DNA from: Candidatus Nealsonbacteria bacterium RIFCSPHIGHO2_02_FULL_43_13
GTDB taxonomy: Bacteria > Patescibacteriota > Minisyncoccia > Minisyncoccales > MHMH01
Reading direction: 5' to 3'
Length of the DNA: 7,939 nucleotides
Assembly (NCBI GenBank): GCA_001819295.1
Contig: MHMD01000021.1
Span: 1-7,939, forward strand
The notes beneath the pieces are model-generated. The model was not told where the DNA came from and did not search any database. It saw only the letters and a program-made list of their open reading frames with translations. This document shows, one piece after another, positions 1 through 4,386 of this stretch; position 1 is the stretch's first letter, and every line of letters begins with the position of its first letter. The position numbers were made by a program, and so were the translations under genes.

Positions 1-67
1 ATGATAATAATTATCGTTAATAAATTGGATCTCTCTCATACTTGTTCGAGGCCCGGCCTCCAACATT
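1..67. other. Intergenic stretch downstream of yraN
   Basis: This is the non-coding edge of the window, beyond the yraN stop codon. It holds a small AT-rich palindrome at 3-15 (GATAAT, one base, ATTATC) and the GC-rich palindrome at 44-64 described separately. No U-tract follows the GC-rich palindrome on the minus strand, so it does not qualify as a standard intrinsic terminator for yraN. I see no gene in it. Confidence 0.5.
44..64. repeat. GC-rich intergenic palindrome, copy 1
   Basis: The core GAGGCC-C-GGCCTC (48-60) is a perfect 6-bp inverted repeat around one base. The flanks GTTC and CAAC extend the symmetry imperfectly. The 18 bases 44-61 recur in inverted orientation at 4341-4358 with only the central base changed. 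It sits just past the yraN stop codon and has no U-tract on either side. I infer a dispersed palindromic repeat; a degenerate termination or RNA-stability hairpin is the alternative. Confidence 0.65.
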
Positions 68-427
68 TTAAATAATACTGGGATAGTGGTTCAGACGGTC
101 AACGGAATTATCGAACTTTAAAATAATACAAACGGCATCAACTCGATATGGTCCCGACCAGCGCGCTTGGTTAACGTATCCTTGGGCGTTCAGCCAAAGT
201 TTGCGCAATTTTCTTTTGTCGAGCGAATCTTCGGGCGTGCCGAACAAATCCCCTCTTTTCGTCCGCACCTCAACAATAACCAGCTCTTTATCTTTTTCGG
301 CCACCAAATCGATTTCGGCGTATTTTGTTTTAAAGTTCTGCGCTAAAATTTTATAACCCTGCTTTTCCAGATAATCCTTGGCGATTTCCTCTCCGATTTT
401 TCCGGTTTGCAAATTAAATTCCTTCAT
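68..427 (-). CDS. yraN: YraN/UPF0102 family nuclease-fold protein
   Basis: A complete 119-residue protein, the usual length for the UPF0102 (YraN) family. That family has a restriction-endonuclease-like fold; its role is unsettled, and it is often found near dprA and comM and linked to DNA processing or recombination. Visible family marks are the N-terminal GKIGEEIA (9-16), the central EIDLVA (38-43) and IVEVRTK (51-57). Together E14, D40 and E53-x-R55 look like a nuclease acidic triad, with Arg where Lys is common in PD-(D/E)XK enzymes. The start is ATG at 425-427. No Shine-Dalgarno sequence precedes it; the upstream bases are AT-rich and contain a TATAAA. It is the last minus-strand gene here and is separated from comM by a gap carrying an opposite-strand RNA. 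Family assignment is firm; catalytic activity is inferred. Confidence 0.9.
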   Translation of the reverse strand: MKEFNLQTGKIGEEIAKDYLEKQGYKILAQNFKTKYAEIDLVAEKDKELVIVEVRTKRGDLFGTPEDSLDKRKLRKLWLNAQGYVNQARWSGPYRVDAVCIILKFDNSVDRLNHYPSII

Positions 428-440
428 ATTTATAATAACG

Positions 441-449
441 TGGTATAAT
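441..449 (+). promoter_or_regulatory. Extended -10 promoter of the plus-strand RNA
   Basis: TGGTATAAT is a perfect extended -10 element (TGnTATAAT). No good -35 is visible 17 bases upstream, which is typical of extended -10 promoters. The predicted start, seven bases downstream, is G457, the first base of the 11-bp closing stem of the structured RNA. This match between promoter and RNA structure is the best evidence that the element is used. It lies in the upstream region of the divergent yraN. Confidence 0.65.
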
Positions 450-533
450 TTCCATTGGGTGGGCCCGAGGTAGTCTGAGAGCTGGAGTTACCGTCCAGAA
501 TCTCCGGGGTGCAATTCCCCGCGGGTCCACCCC

Positions 534-561
534 TTGACAAAGACTCTTGATTTGTTATACT
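534..561 (+). promoter_or_regulatory. Internal sigma70-type promoter
   Basis: A consensus -35 TTGACA (534-539) and -10 TATACT (556-561) are separated by 16 bases. The predicted start is G569, the first base of the segment that is complementary to 482-495. The wider block, CCCCTTGACA then 11 bases then TTTGTTAT (530-558), recurs exactly at 3680-3708. As RNA, 535-541 can pair with 551-557 (7 bp), so the DNA promoter also encodes a hairpin in the longer transcript. Confidence 0.65.
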
Positions 562-568
562 GACAATA

Positions 569-633
569 GACGGTAACTCCAGAACAATCAGATTATCTCG
601 AGATTCCCAGGACTCCGCGAAAGCGGGGTTTTT
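569..633 (+). ncRNA. Possible short RNA complementary to the upstream RNA
   Basis: If the internal promoter is active, it makes a ~65-nt RNA from G569 to the terminator. Its first 14 bases, GACGGTAACTCCAG, are a perfect complement of 482-495, covering the 5' strand, the loop and the start of the 3' strand of the tRNA-like arm of the upstream RNA. Bases 588-600 can also pair with 466-478. It could therefore act in trans on the upstream RNA, or be merely the 3' half of one long RNA. The sequence alone cannot separate these. Confidence 0.45.
613..633 (+). terminator. Intrinsic terminator of the plus-strand RNA
   Basis: A 6-bp stem, CTCCGC (613-618) with GCGGGG (623-628) including one U-G, closed by a GAAA tetraloop, is followed by five T (629-633), then GG and six more T. 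The T-tract runs into the comM stop codon (640-642), so plus-strand transcription stops just before it would become antisense to comM. Read on the minus strand the hairpin has the tract on the wrong side, so it is not a comM terminator. Confidence 0.85.
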
Positions 634-639
634 GGTTTT

Positions 640-2178
640 TTATACCCCCTCATATGCTTTTGCCCTGTATTGCAACGCCTCGGCTATGTGTTGAACTTCT
701 ATCTCTGGCGCCTTTTCTAAATCAGCGATGGTGCGGGCGACTTTGATCATTTTTAAATAAGACCGCGCTGAAAGCTGAAATTTTATAGCCGCTTGTTGTA
801 AAATTTGTTCCACCTCTTTTTTCATGGGGCAGTATTTTTTAATGTGGCTATTTTTCATTTCGGCGTTAACCTGGATGGAATCTTCGGCAAATCTGGTTTG
901 CTGGACTTTGCGGGCAAACATTACTCTTTCCTTAATTACTTTTGACGGCTCCAAAAATTCCGACGCTTTTTGATTTTCTGATAACTCCCTCACATCCACC
1001 GGCGGCACATCGATATGCAAATCAATTCTGTCGAGCAACGGCCCGGAAATCCTTTTTTGATATTTTTTAATCTGCTGGACAGAGCAAATGCAGGCTTTTT
1101 TCGGATGATTCAAATAGCCGCACGGGCACGGATTGGCCGACGCCACCAGCATAAATCGCGCCGGATATAAAACCCTTTCCTGGCTTCGGGAAATCATCAC
1201 TACTCCATCTTCAAGTGGCTGACGCAAGGCCTCTAAAACAGACCGGGGAAATTCATTGAATTCGTCAAGAAATAAAACTCCTCTATGGGCTAAACTTATT
1301 TCTCCCGGATGCGGCCGCGTCCCCCCGCCGATTAAGCCGACTGGCGAAGCAGTGTGGTGAGGCGATCTAAATTGCCGCGTCACCAGTAAAGCTCCGCCGG
1401 GAGGAATTACGCCTGCTGCTGAATGAATTTTCGTCGCTTCCAATGATTCGATCTCGTTCAGTGGCGGTAAAATTCCTGGCAATGCTCGAGCCAGCATGGT
1501 TTTTCCCGCACCGGGGTTACCAACCAATAAAATATTGTGTCCGCCAGCCGCGGCAATTTCCATAGCGCGTTTGGCTTGCTCTTGTCCCAAAACGTCTTTC
1601 ATGTCAAACTCCGTCAAATCGTCAGGTAATACTTCTTTTACGGGCTCGTAAATTAAGGGTAAAATACATTCTCTCTCTGCGAAATGCGCCAACAACTGTT
1701 GTAGGTTTTGTACAGGATAAACATTAACGCCTTTGACGATCGCGGCCTCATTAGCCGAATCTTTAGGCACAAAAACGCTTTTATATCCTTTTTCTTTAGC
1801 AAAAAGCGCCAAAAGTAAAGCGCCTTTAGTGTGCCGCAAATCGCCCGAAAGCGACAACTCGCCGAAAAATAAAGATCTTTCGGGAATCGGACAATTTGTT
1901 AAAGCCGCTAATATCCCGACGGCAATCGGCAAATCATAAGCCGAACCCTCCTTGGGCACATCGGCCGGCGCTAGATTGACCGTGATTTTCTTTTGCGGAA
2001 ATTCTATTCTTGAACTCAAGATGGCCGTTTTTACTCTCTCTCTGCTTTCTTGCACCTCTTTGTCTGGAAGCCCTACGATATCAAAACCAGGCAAACCCCT
2101 ATTAGCCACATTGACCTCAACATCAACCCCGATGGTTTCTAAACCCCTGTTGGCAGCTGATTGAACTTTAATTAACAT
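640..2178 (-). CDS. comM: ComM, Mg-chelatase-like AAA+ DNA helicase
   Basis: A complete 512-residue ComM (YifB/Mg-chelatase-like family), the normal length. In naturally transformable bacteria ComM is a hexameric helicase that promotes branch migration while imported single strands are integrated. Residues about 1-165 form the Lon-protease-like N-terminal domain typical of the family, with MLIKVQSAANRGLE at the start. The AAA+ core shows Walker A GNPGAGKT (220-227), Walker B VLFLDEFNE (301-309), sensor-like ASANP (346-350) and the arginine-finger region SGPLLDRID (378-386). A Cys pattern, C351, C353, C363 and C365, fits the metal-binding insert of ComM. The C-terminal helical domain has RSYLKMIKVARTIADLE (472-488). 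The ATG at 2176-2178 lies inside the end of dprA (11-bp overlap). AGAAGG 11 bases upstream is a weak, distant ribosome site, so translational coupling to dprA is likely. No truncation is visible. Confidence 0.95.
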   Translation of the reverse strand: MLIKVQSAANRGLETIGVDVEVNVANRGLPGFDIVGLPDKEVQESRERVKTAILSSRIEFPQKKITVNLAPADVPKEGSAYDLPIAVGILAALTNCPIPERSLFFGELSLSGDLRHTKGALLLALFAKEKGYKSVFVPKDSANEAAIVKGVNVYPVQNLQQLLAHFAERECILPLIYEPVKEVLPDDLTEFDMKDVLGQEQAKRAMEIAAAGGHNILLVGNPGAGKTMLARALPGILPPLNEIESLEATKIHSAAGVIPPGGALLVTRQFRSPHHTASPVGLIGGGTRPHPGEISLAHRGVLFLDEFNEFPRSVLEALRQPLEDGVVMISRSQERVLYPARFMLVASANPCPCGYLNHPKKACICSVQQIKKYQKRISGPLLDRIDLHIDVPPVDVRELSENQKASEFLEPSKVIKERVMFARKVQQTRFAEDSIQVNAEMKNSHIKKYCPMKKEVEQILQQAAIKFQLSARSYLKMIKVARTIADLEKAPEIEVQHIAEALQYRAKAYEGV

Positions 2179-3022
2179 AATACTTGTTGCCTTCTTGTTT
2201 AATCTGGCCCCTTAATTGCATCATCGAAAGAATCGTCCCCATTTTAGCTACCGGCATACCGAGATTGCGAGACATTATATCAATACTCAAAGCTTCTCTT
2301 CGCAATTGATCTATAATTTTTATTTCTACGATGTCGCGAGGTCGGACCTCCCCCTTAATTTTGGGGGAGGTCCGACCTCCAAAAATCGACAAAATATCAT
2401 CGGCTGAATTTATTGCTTCCGCTCCCTCTTTGATCAACTGCATAATTCCCTTGCTGTTTTCGCTGGTAATGGGGCCGGGCACAACAAAAACCTTTCTTTT
2501 GAATTTCTTGGCTAAATTAGCTGTAATTAGAGAACCGCTTTTCTCTCCGGCTTCAATGATCAACGCCGCTCGGGAAAGCCCGGCTACAATTCTGTTTCTT
2601 CTTGGATAGATCCAAAGAGCTGGCTGTGTACTTCCCTCGTATTCTGAAACTACTAATCCCTTATTTTTTAAAATTTCCATATATAAATCCTGCTGGTGTT
2701 CGGGGTGAATCAAATCAATGCCGCAAGGCATCACGGCAATCGTTCGGCCCCCGACACTCAAAGCTGTTTTGTGAGCTTCGGCGTCCACGCCATACATAAA
2801 TCCGGAAACAATCGTCACACCCGCCGCTGCAACCTCGCTGACAATTCTTTCCACCACCTGCTTGCCGTAAATCGTCATATGACGCGAACCCACCACCGCC
2901 AAACAATTTTGGAAAATCGCCTCGTCCCAAACGCCTTTATAATATAACTGCTTCGGCGCGTCTTTGCCGATTTCTTTCAGCAATTTTGGATACTCATTTT
3001 CCTGGATAGTGTGAAACCCCAT
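2168..3022 (-). CDS. dprA: DprA/Smf, DNA-processing protein
   Basis: DprA binds incoming single-stranded DNA and loads RecA during transformation. From the ATG at 3020-3022 it has 284 residues. The Rossmann-like core shows AVVGSR (42-47), IVSGFMYGVD (71-80, usually VSGxAxGID), RTIAVMPCGID (93-103), RRNRIVAGLS (141-150), SGSLITA (162-168) and VFVVPG (178-183). A C-terminal winged-helix-like domain follows from about 232. Between the two domains lies GGRTSPKIKGEVRPRD (215-230), encoded by a 42-bp palindrome and absent from ordinary DprA as far as I know. I chose the 3022 start because AGGAG (3033-3037) lies 10 bases upstream and the protein then begins like other short DprA forms; the GTG at 3059-3061 would only add a Lys/Ser-rich tail. 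It overlaps comF by 46 bp and comM by 11 bp. A SAM-like N-terminal domain, found in some DprA proteins, is missing. Confidence 0.93.
   Translation of the reverse strand: MGFHTIQENEYPKLLKEIGKDAPKQLYYKGVWDEAIFQNCLAVVGSRHMTIYGKQVVERIVSEVAAAGVTIVSGFMYGVDAEAHKTALSVGGRTIAVMPCGIDLIHPEHQQDLYMEILKNKGLVVSEYEGSTQPALWIYPRRNRIVAGLSRAALIIEAGEKSGSLITANLAKKFKRKVFVVPGPITSENSKGIMQLIKEGAEAINSADDILSIFGGRTSPKIKGEVRPRDIVEIKIIDQLRREALSIDIMSRNLGMPVAKMGTILSMMQLRGQIKQEGNKYYVN
2338..2379. repeat. In-frame palindromic element A, inside dprA
   Basis: A perfect 17-bp inverted repeat (2338-2354 with 2363-2379) around the 8-base spacer TTAATTTT. It is fully coding in dprA and encodes GGRTSPKIKGEVRPRD at the linker between the nucleotide-fold and winged-helix domains. 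It aligns without gaps to element B in comF over 40 positions (2339-2378 against 3511-3550) with 29 identities and in the same reading frame. Four pairs of differences are compensatory. In mRNA it would form a very stable hairpin in the middle of the coding region. Confidence 0.9.
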
Positions 3023-3690
3023 ACATTTTTTGCTCCTGCTTTTTTTAAAACTTTTATACACTCGCCCATCGTCGCTCCGGTTGTATATACGTCATCGACA
3101 ACCAACACGTTGCGGATATTTGGGATATCCGACATCCCAAGGATGTCGGATATCCTATCATCCGGCGTTACTCGAAACGCTCCTCTCACGTTTTCGGCTC
3201 GTTCCTGCGGACTTAAGCCGACTTGCGAACGATTATCTTTTATCTTTTCTAAAAGTTTCGCCACAGGCCGACCAGTTTTCTCACCGACCGCCCTAGCGAT
3301 CAATTCCGCCTGATTAAATCCCCGACGTCTTTCTTTTCTCCCCCACATCGGCACGAAAGTAATCATTGTGTCTTGCGGTAATCCCAGGGTTATTTTTTCA
3401 AAAGCCTTAGCTACTAAGTCGTTAATAATATCATAACAGCCGTCGTATTTAATTTTTAAAATCAGCTTTTCCATCAGCCCCTCATACTCCCAGACGCTGA
3501 CGATATCTGGCAGTCCGACTTCCCCCAAAATTTTGGGGGAAATCGGACTGCCTAACATCGGGTCGGCTTCGGAAAGGAAAATTTCGCAGTCCTTACATAT
3601 ATATGTACCTTCCCGGCCGCACCCAAGGCACGTCTTCGGAAATAAAATATCCAATAATCCATTCCAAATAATTCTCAAACCCCTTGACAT
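2977..3690 (-). CDS. comF: ComF family phosphoribosyltransferase-fold protein
   Basis: ComF is required for DNA uptake in several competent bacteria, probably on the cytoplasmic side. This copy has 237 residues. An N-terminal zinc ribbon is seen as C21-x2-C24 and C32-x2-C35, preceded by the typical LLDILFPKTC. The type I phosphoribosyltransferase domain follows, with VPMWGRKERRRGFNQAELIA (113-132), QVGLSPQERAENVRGAF (156-172) and the PRPP-binding motif VLVVDDVYTTGAT (195-207). Two palindromic elements are in frame: residues 47-62 between zinc ribbon and main domain, and 179-190 just before the PRPP motif. I start at the ATG 3688-3690 because AGGTGA lies directly upstream; the ATG seven codons earlier (3709-3711) falls inside the probable -10 TATAAT. 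The last residues (MSIQNC) lie in the overlap with dprA and are not typical of the family. Confidence 0.92.
   Translation of the reverse strand: MSRGLRIIWNGLLDILFPKTCLGCGREGTYICKDCEIFLSEADPMLGSPISPKILGEVGLPDIVSVWEYEGLMEKLILKIKYDGCYDIINDLVAKAFEKITLGLPQDTMITFVPMWGRKERRRGFNQAELIARAVGEKTGRPVAKLLEKIKDNRSQVGLSPQERAENVRGAFRVTPDDRISDILGMSDIPNIRNVLVVDDVYTTGATMGECIKVLKKAGAKNVWGFTLSRKMSIQNC
3123..3155. repeat. In-frame palindromic element C, inside comF
   Basis: A perfect 15-bp inverted repeat, GGATATCCGACATCC (3123-3137) with its complement at 3141-3155, around the 3-base spacer CAA. It is coding in comF and supplies residues 179-190 (roughly RISDILGMSDIP) in the loop just ahead of the PRPP-binding motif, where I recall ordinary ComF proteins being shorter. 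The arm shares the core TCCGAC-N-TCC with element B, and the peptides share ISxxILG-like wording, suggesting a second, more distant member of the same family. Confidence 0.8.
3509..3552. repeat. In-frame palindromic element B, inside comF
   Basis: A 44-bp palindrome with two 22-base arms and no spacer; 21 of 22 pairs match, the exception being C3519 opposite A3542. It is coding in comF and gives GSPISPKILGEVGLPD (residues 47-62) between the zinc ribbon and the phosphoribosyltransferase domain. It is a clear relative of element A in dprA, read in the same frame, with SPKI and GEV conserved between the two peptides. Confidence 0.9.
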
Positions 3691-3711
3691 GCTCACCTGG
3701 TTTGTTATCAT
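3684..3711 (+). promoter_or_regulatory. Plus-strand promoter at the start of comF
   Basis: TTGACA (3684-3689) and TATCAT (3706-3711) are 16 bases apart, giving a predicted start at G3719. The block CCCCTTGACA, 11 bases, TTTGTTAT (3680-3708) is identical at all 18 fixed positions to the block at 530-558. The -35 overlaps the first codons of comF on the other strand, and the ribosome site of comF lies in its spacer, so the two directions of transcription share one control region. Confidence 0.5.
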
Positions 3712-3716
3712 TATAT
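3693..3716 (-). promoter_or_regulatory. comF -10 element and ribosome binding site
   Basis: On the minus strand TATAAT (3711-3716) is a perfect -10. A weak -35, TTACCT, lies 17 bases upstream at about 3734-3739. The predicted start near 3704 leaves a very short leader containing AGGTGA (3693-3698), two bases before the ATG at 3688-3690. This fixes the comF start and makes it the likely first gene of the comF-dprA-comM operon. Confidence 0.55.
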
Positions 3717-3718
3717 TA

Positions 3719-3754
3719 GTAACGCTACCCCGAGGTAAAACTCGGGGCTTTTTT
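3719..3754 (+). ncRNA. Possible ~36-nt transcript, promoter directly joined to terminator
   Basis: From the predicted start G3719 only nine bases precede the terminator stem. The product would be a 36-nt RNA that is little more than a hairpin and U-tail. No gene starts in it. It may be an abortive product of a bidirectional promoter, stopped before it runs antisense into the NYN gene, rather than a functional RNA. Confidence 0.3.
3728..3754 (+). terminator. Strong plus-strand intrinsic terminator
   Basis: CCCCGAG (3728-3734) pairs perfectly with CTCGGGG (3741-3747) around the loop GTAAAA, followed by C and six T (3749-3754). The tract overlaps the stop codon of the minus-strand NYN gene (3753-3755), the same arrangement as at the comM stop. 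On the minus strand there is no T-tract after the stem, so it terminates plus-strand transcription only. Confidence 0.85.
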
Positions 3755-4289
3755 ATTGCCCGGATATCTCTTCTTTAATCCTATTAAGATAGATGTGCCA
3801 ACACTGCCTTAATTCCCAAGCCATGTTTTCTTCATACCCGACAAATATAATATTCTTACCCTTATCGTTCAATACATAATTTTTCAATTCATAAAAATCG
3901 CTGTCTCCGCTTAACACCATTACCACGTCGAGATCATTAATCGTTCTAGCTACATCTAAAACAATCTCGACGTCGACATCGCCCTTTTTAACCATCTTCC
4001 CCGCCACGGGAGTGTACTTTAATTTCTTCTCTTTTATTGTCACGCATTTTCTTATCTTTTCCAAAAACTTTTGGGTGCCGAAATAAACGGCGTCGCTTTT
4101 ATCGGGAATGGCAATATAGTAATTAATAAATTGTAAATTACAGTATCCTTCTAAAAATCTATTAAATTTCTCGAAATCAACTCTCCAACCATACTTTTGA
4201 TAAGAATGATAAAGATTAGAATCGTCGCAGAAAACCCCGACTTTCTTGGATTTTAAATTTTGTAATAATTTTTCTATTTTTATATCCAT
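3753..4289 (-). CDS. NYN domain (LabA/DUF88-like) putative RNase
   Basis: A complete 178-residue single-domain protein of the NYN family, a PIN-like fold whose members are metal-dependent ribonucleases or RNA-processing factors. The acidic signature is intact: VFCDDSNLYHS (19-29, with D22, D23 and N25), KKGDVDVEIVLDVA (101-114, with D104, D106 and D112) and VLSGDSDFYELKNYV (125-139, with D129 and D131). The C-terminus ends soon after the last strand and helix, with no added RNA-binding or OST-HTH domain and no signal peptide, so it should be cytoplasmic. It begins at ATG 4287-4289 after an A-rich stretch without a clear Shine-Dalgarno sequence. It lies upstream of the competence genes but is separated from comF by a terminator-like hairpin and a fresh promoter, so it may be independent. 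Substrate is unknown; family assignment is confident. Confidence 0.88.
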   Translation of the reverse strand: MDIKIEKLLQNLKSKKVGVFCDDSNLYHSYQKYGWRVDFEKFNRFLEGYCNLQFINYYIAIPDKSDAVYFGTQKFLEKIRKCVTIKEKKLKYTPVAGKMVKKGDVDVEIVLDVARTINDLDVVMVLSGDSDFYELKNYVLNDKGKNIIFVGYEENMAWELRQCWHIYLNRIKEEISGQ

Positions 4290-4319
4290 TCTTTTGTTTT
4301 TACTAATTCTTTTAGCATC

Positions 4320-4373
4320 TTTGAGGGAGGCCCGTTTGAGGGAGGCCCGGCCTCGAACATCTCGACCTCGAAC
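4320..4373. repeat. GC-rich palindrome with duplicated 15-bp arms
   Basis: The core GAGGCC-C-GGCCTC (4342-4354) is the same as at 48-60. On its left TTTGAGGGAGGCCCG is duplicated in tandem (4320-4334, 4335-4349). On its right CCTCGAAC recurs at 4351-4358 and 4366-4373, also 15 bases apart. The 18 bases 4341-4358 are an inverted copy of 44-61. It fills most of the 97-base gap between the fibre-like gene and the NYN gene and has no U-tract. Confidence 0.75.
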
Positions 4374-4386
4374 AATTCATTTAAAT

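Larger units (their letters stand above)
457..633 (+). ncRNA. Structured non-coding RNA opposite the yraN-comM gap
   Basis: An unrecognised RNA, antisense to the direction of all neighbouring genes, with a promoter at 441-449 and an intrinsic terminator at 613-633. No start codon opens a credible ORF. Fold A is local. Its closing stem pairs 457-467 with 522-532 (11 bp, one G-U). One arm is CTGGA-GTTACCG-TCCAG at 482-498 (5 bp, 7-nt loop) and another is CGGGG-TGCAATT-CCCCG at 505-521 (5 bp, 7-nt loop). Viewed from 461 to 529 this looks like a tRNA with 7-bp acceptor, UAC in the anticodon position and discriminator A529, but without a D-stem. Fold B is long-range. It pairs 466-478 with 588-600 (13 bp, two G-U) and 482-495 with 569-582 (14 bp, perfect), separated by a 3/5-nt internal loop. 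The two folds exclude each other. A switch, a 6S-like regulator or a degenerate tRNA are possible; existence of an RNA is likely, its function unknown. Confidence 0.65.

Noticed and set aside
461..529. A standard tRNA-Val gene (anticodon UAC)
   Set aside because: The D-arm region is only 14 bases and forms no stem, positions 8 and 37 are not the usual U and purine, and the closing stem extends to 11 bp beyond the acceptor. I keep it as tRNA-like within a larger RNA.
517..533. A T-box riboswitch motif on the minus strand upstream of yraN (GGGGTGGACCCGCG resembles AGGGTGGNACCGCG)
   Set aside because: The match is explained by being the complement of the tRNA-like 3' end. There is no Stem I, and no terminator/antiterminator pair before yraN.
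457..633. 6S RNA
   Set aside because: Length and the long hairpin are suggestive, but the internal loop is only 3/5 nt, without the large open-promoter-like bubble of 6S RNA, so I leave the family unassigned.
613..640. Terminator of comM on the minus strand
   Set aside because: On that strand the T-rich tract becomes an A-tract before the stem and no U-run follows; it fits plus-strand termination only. The same reasoning excludes 3728-3754 as a terminator of the NYN gene.
3691..3711. Start of comF seven codons upstream, at 3709-3711
   Set aside because: That ATG overlaps the probable -10 TATAAT and would lie upstream of the predicted transcript start; AGGTGA supports the ATG at 3688-3690.
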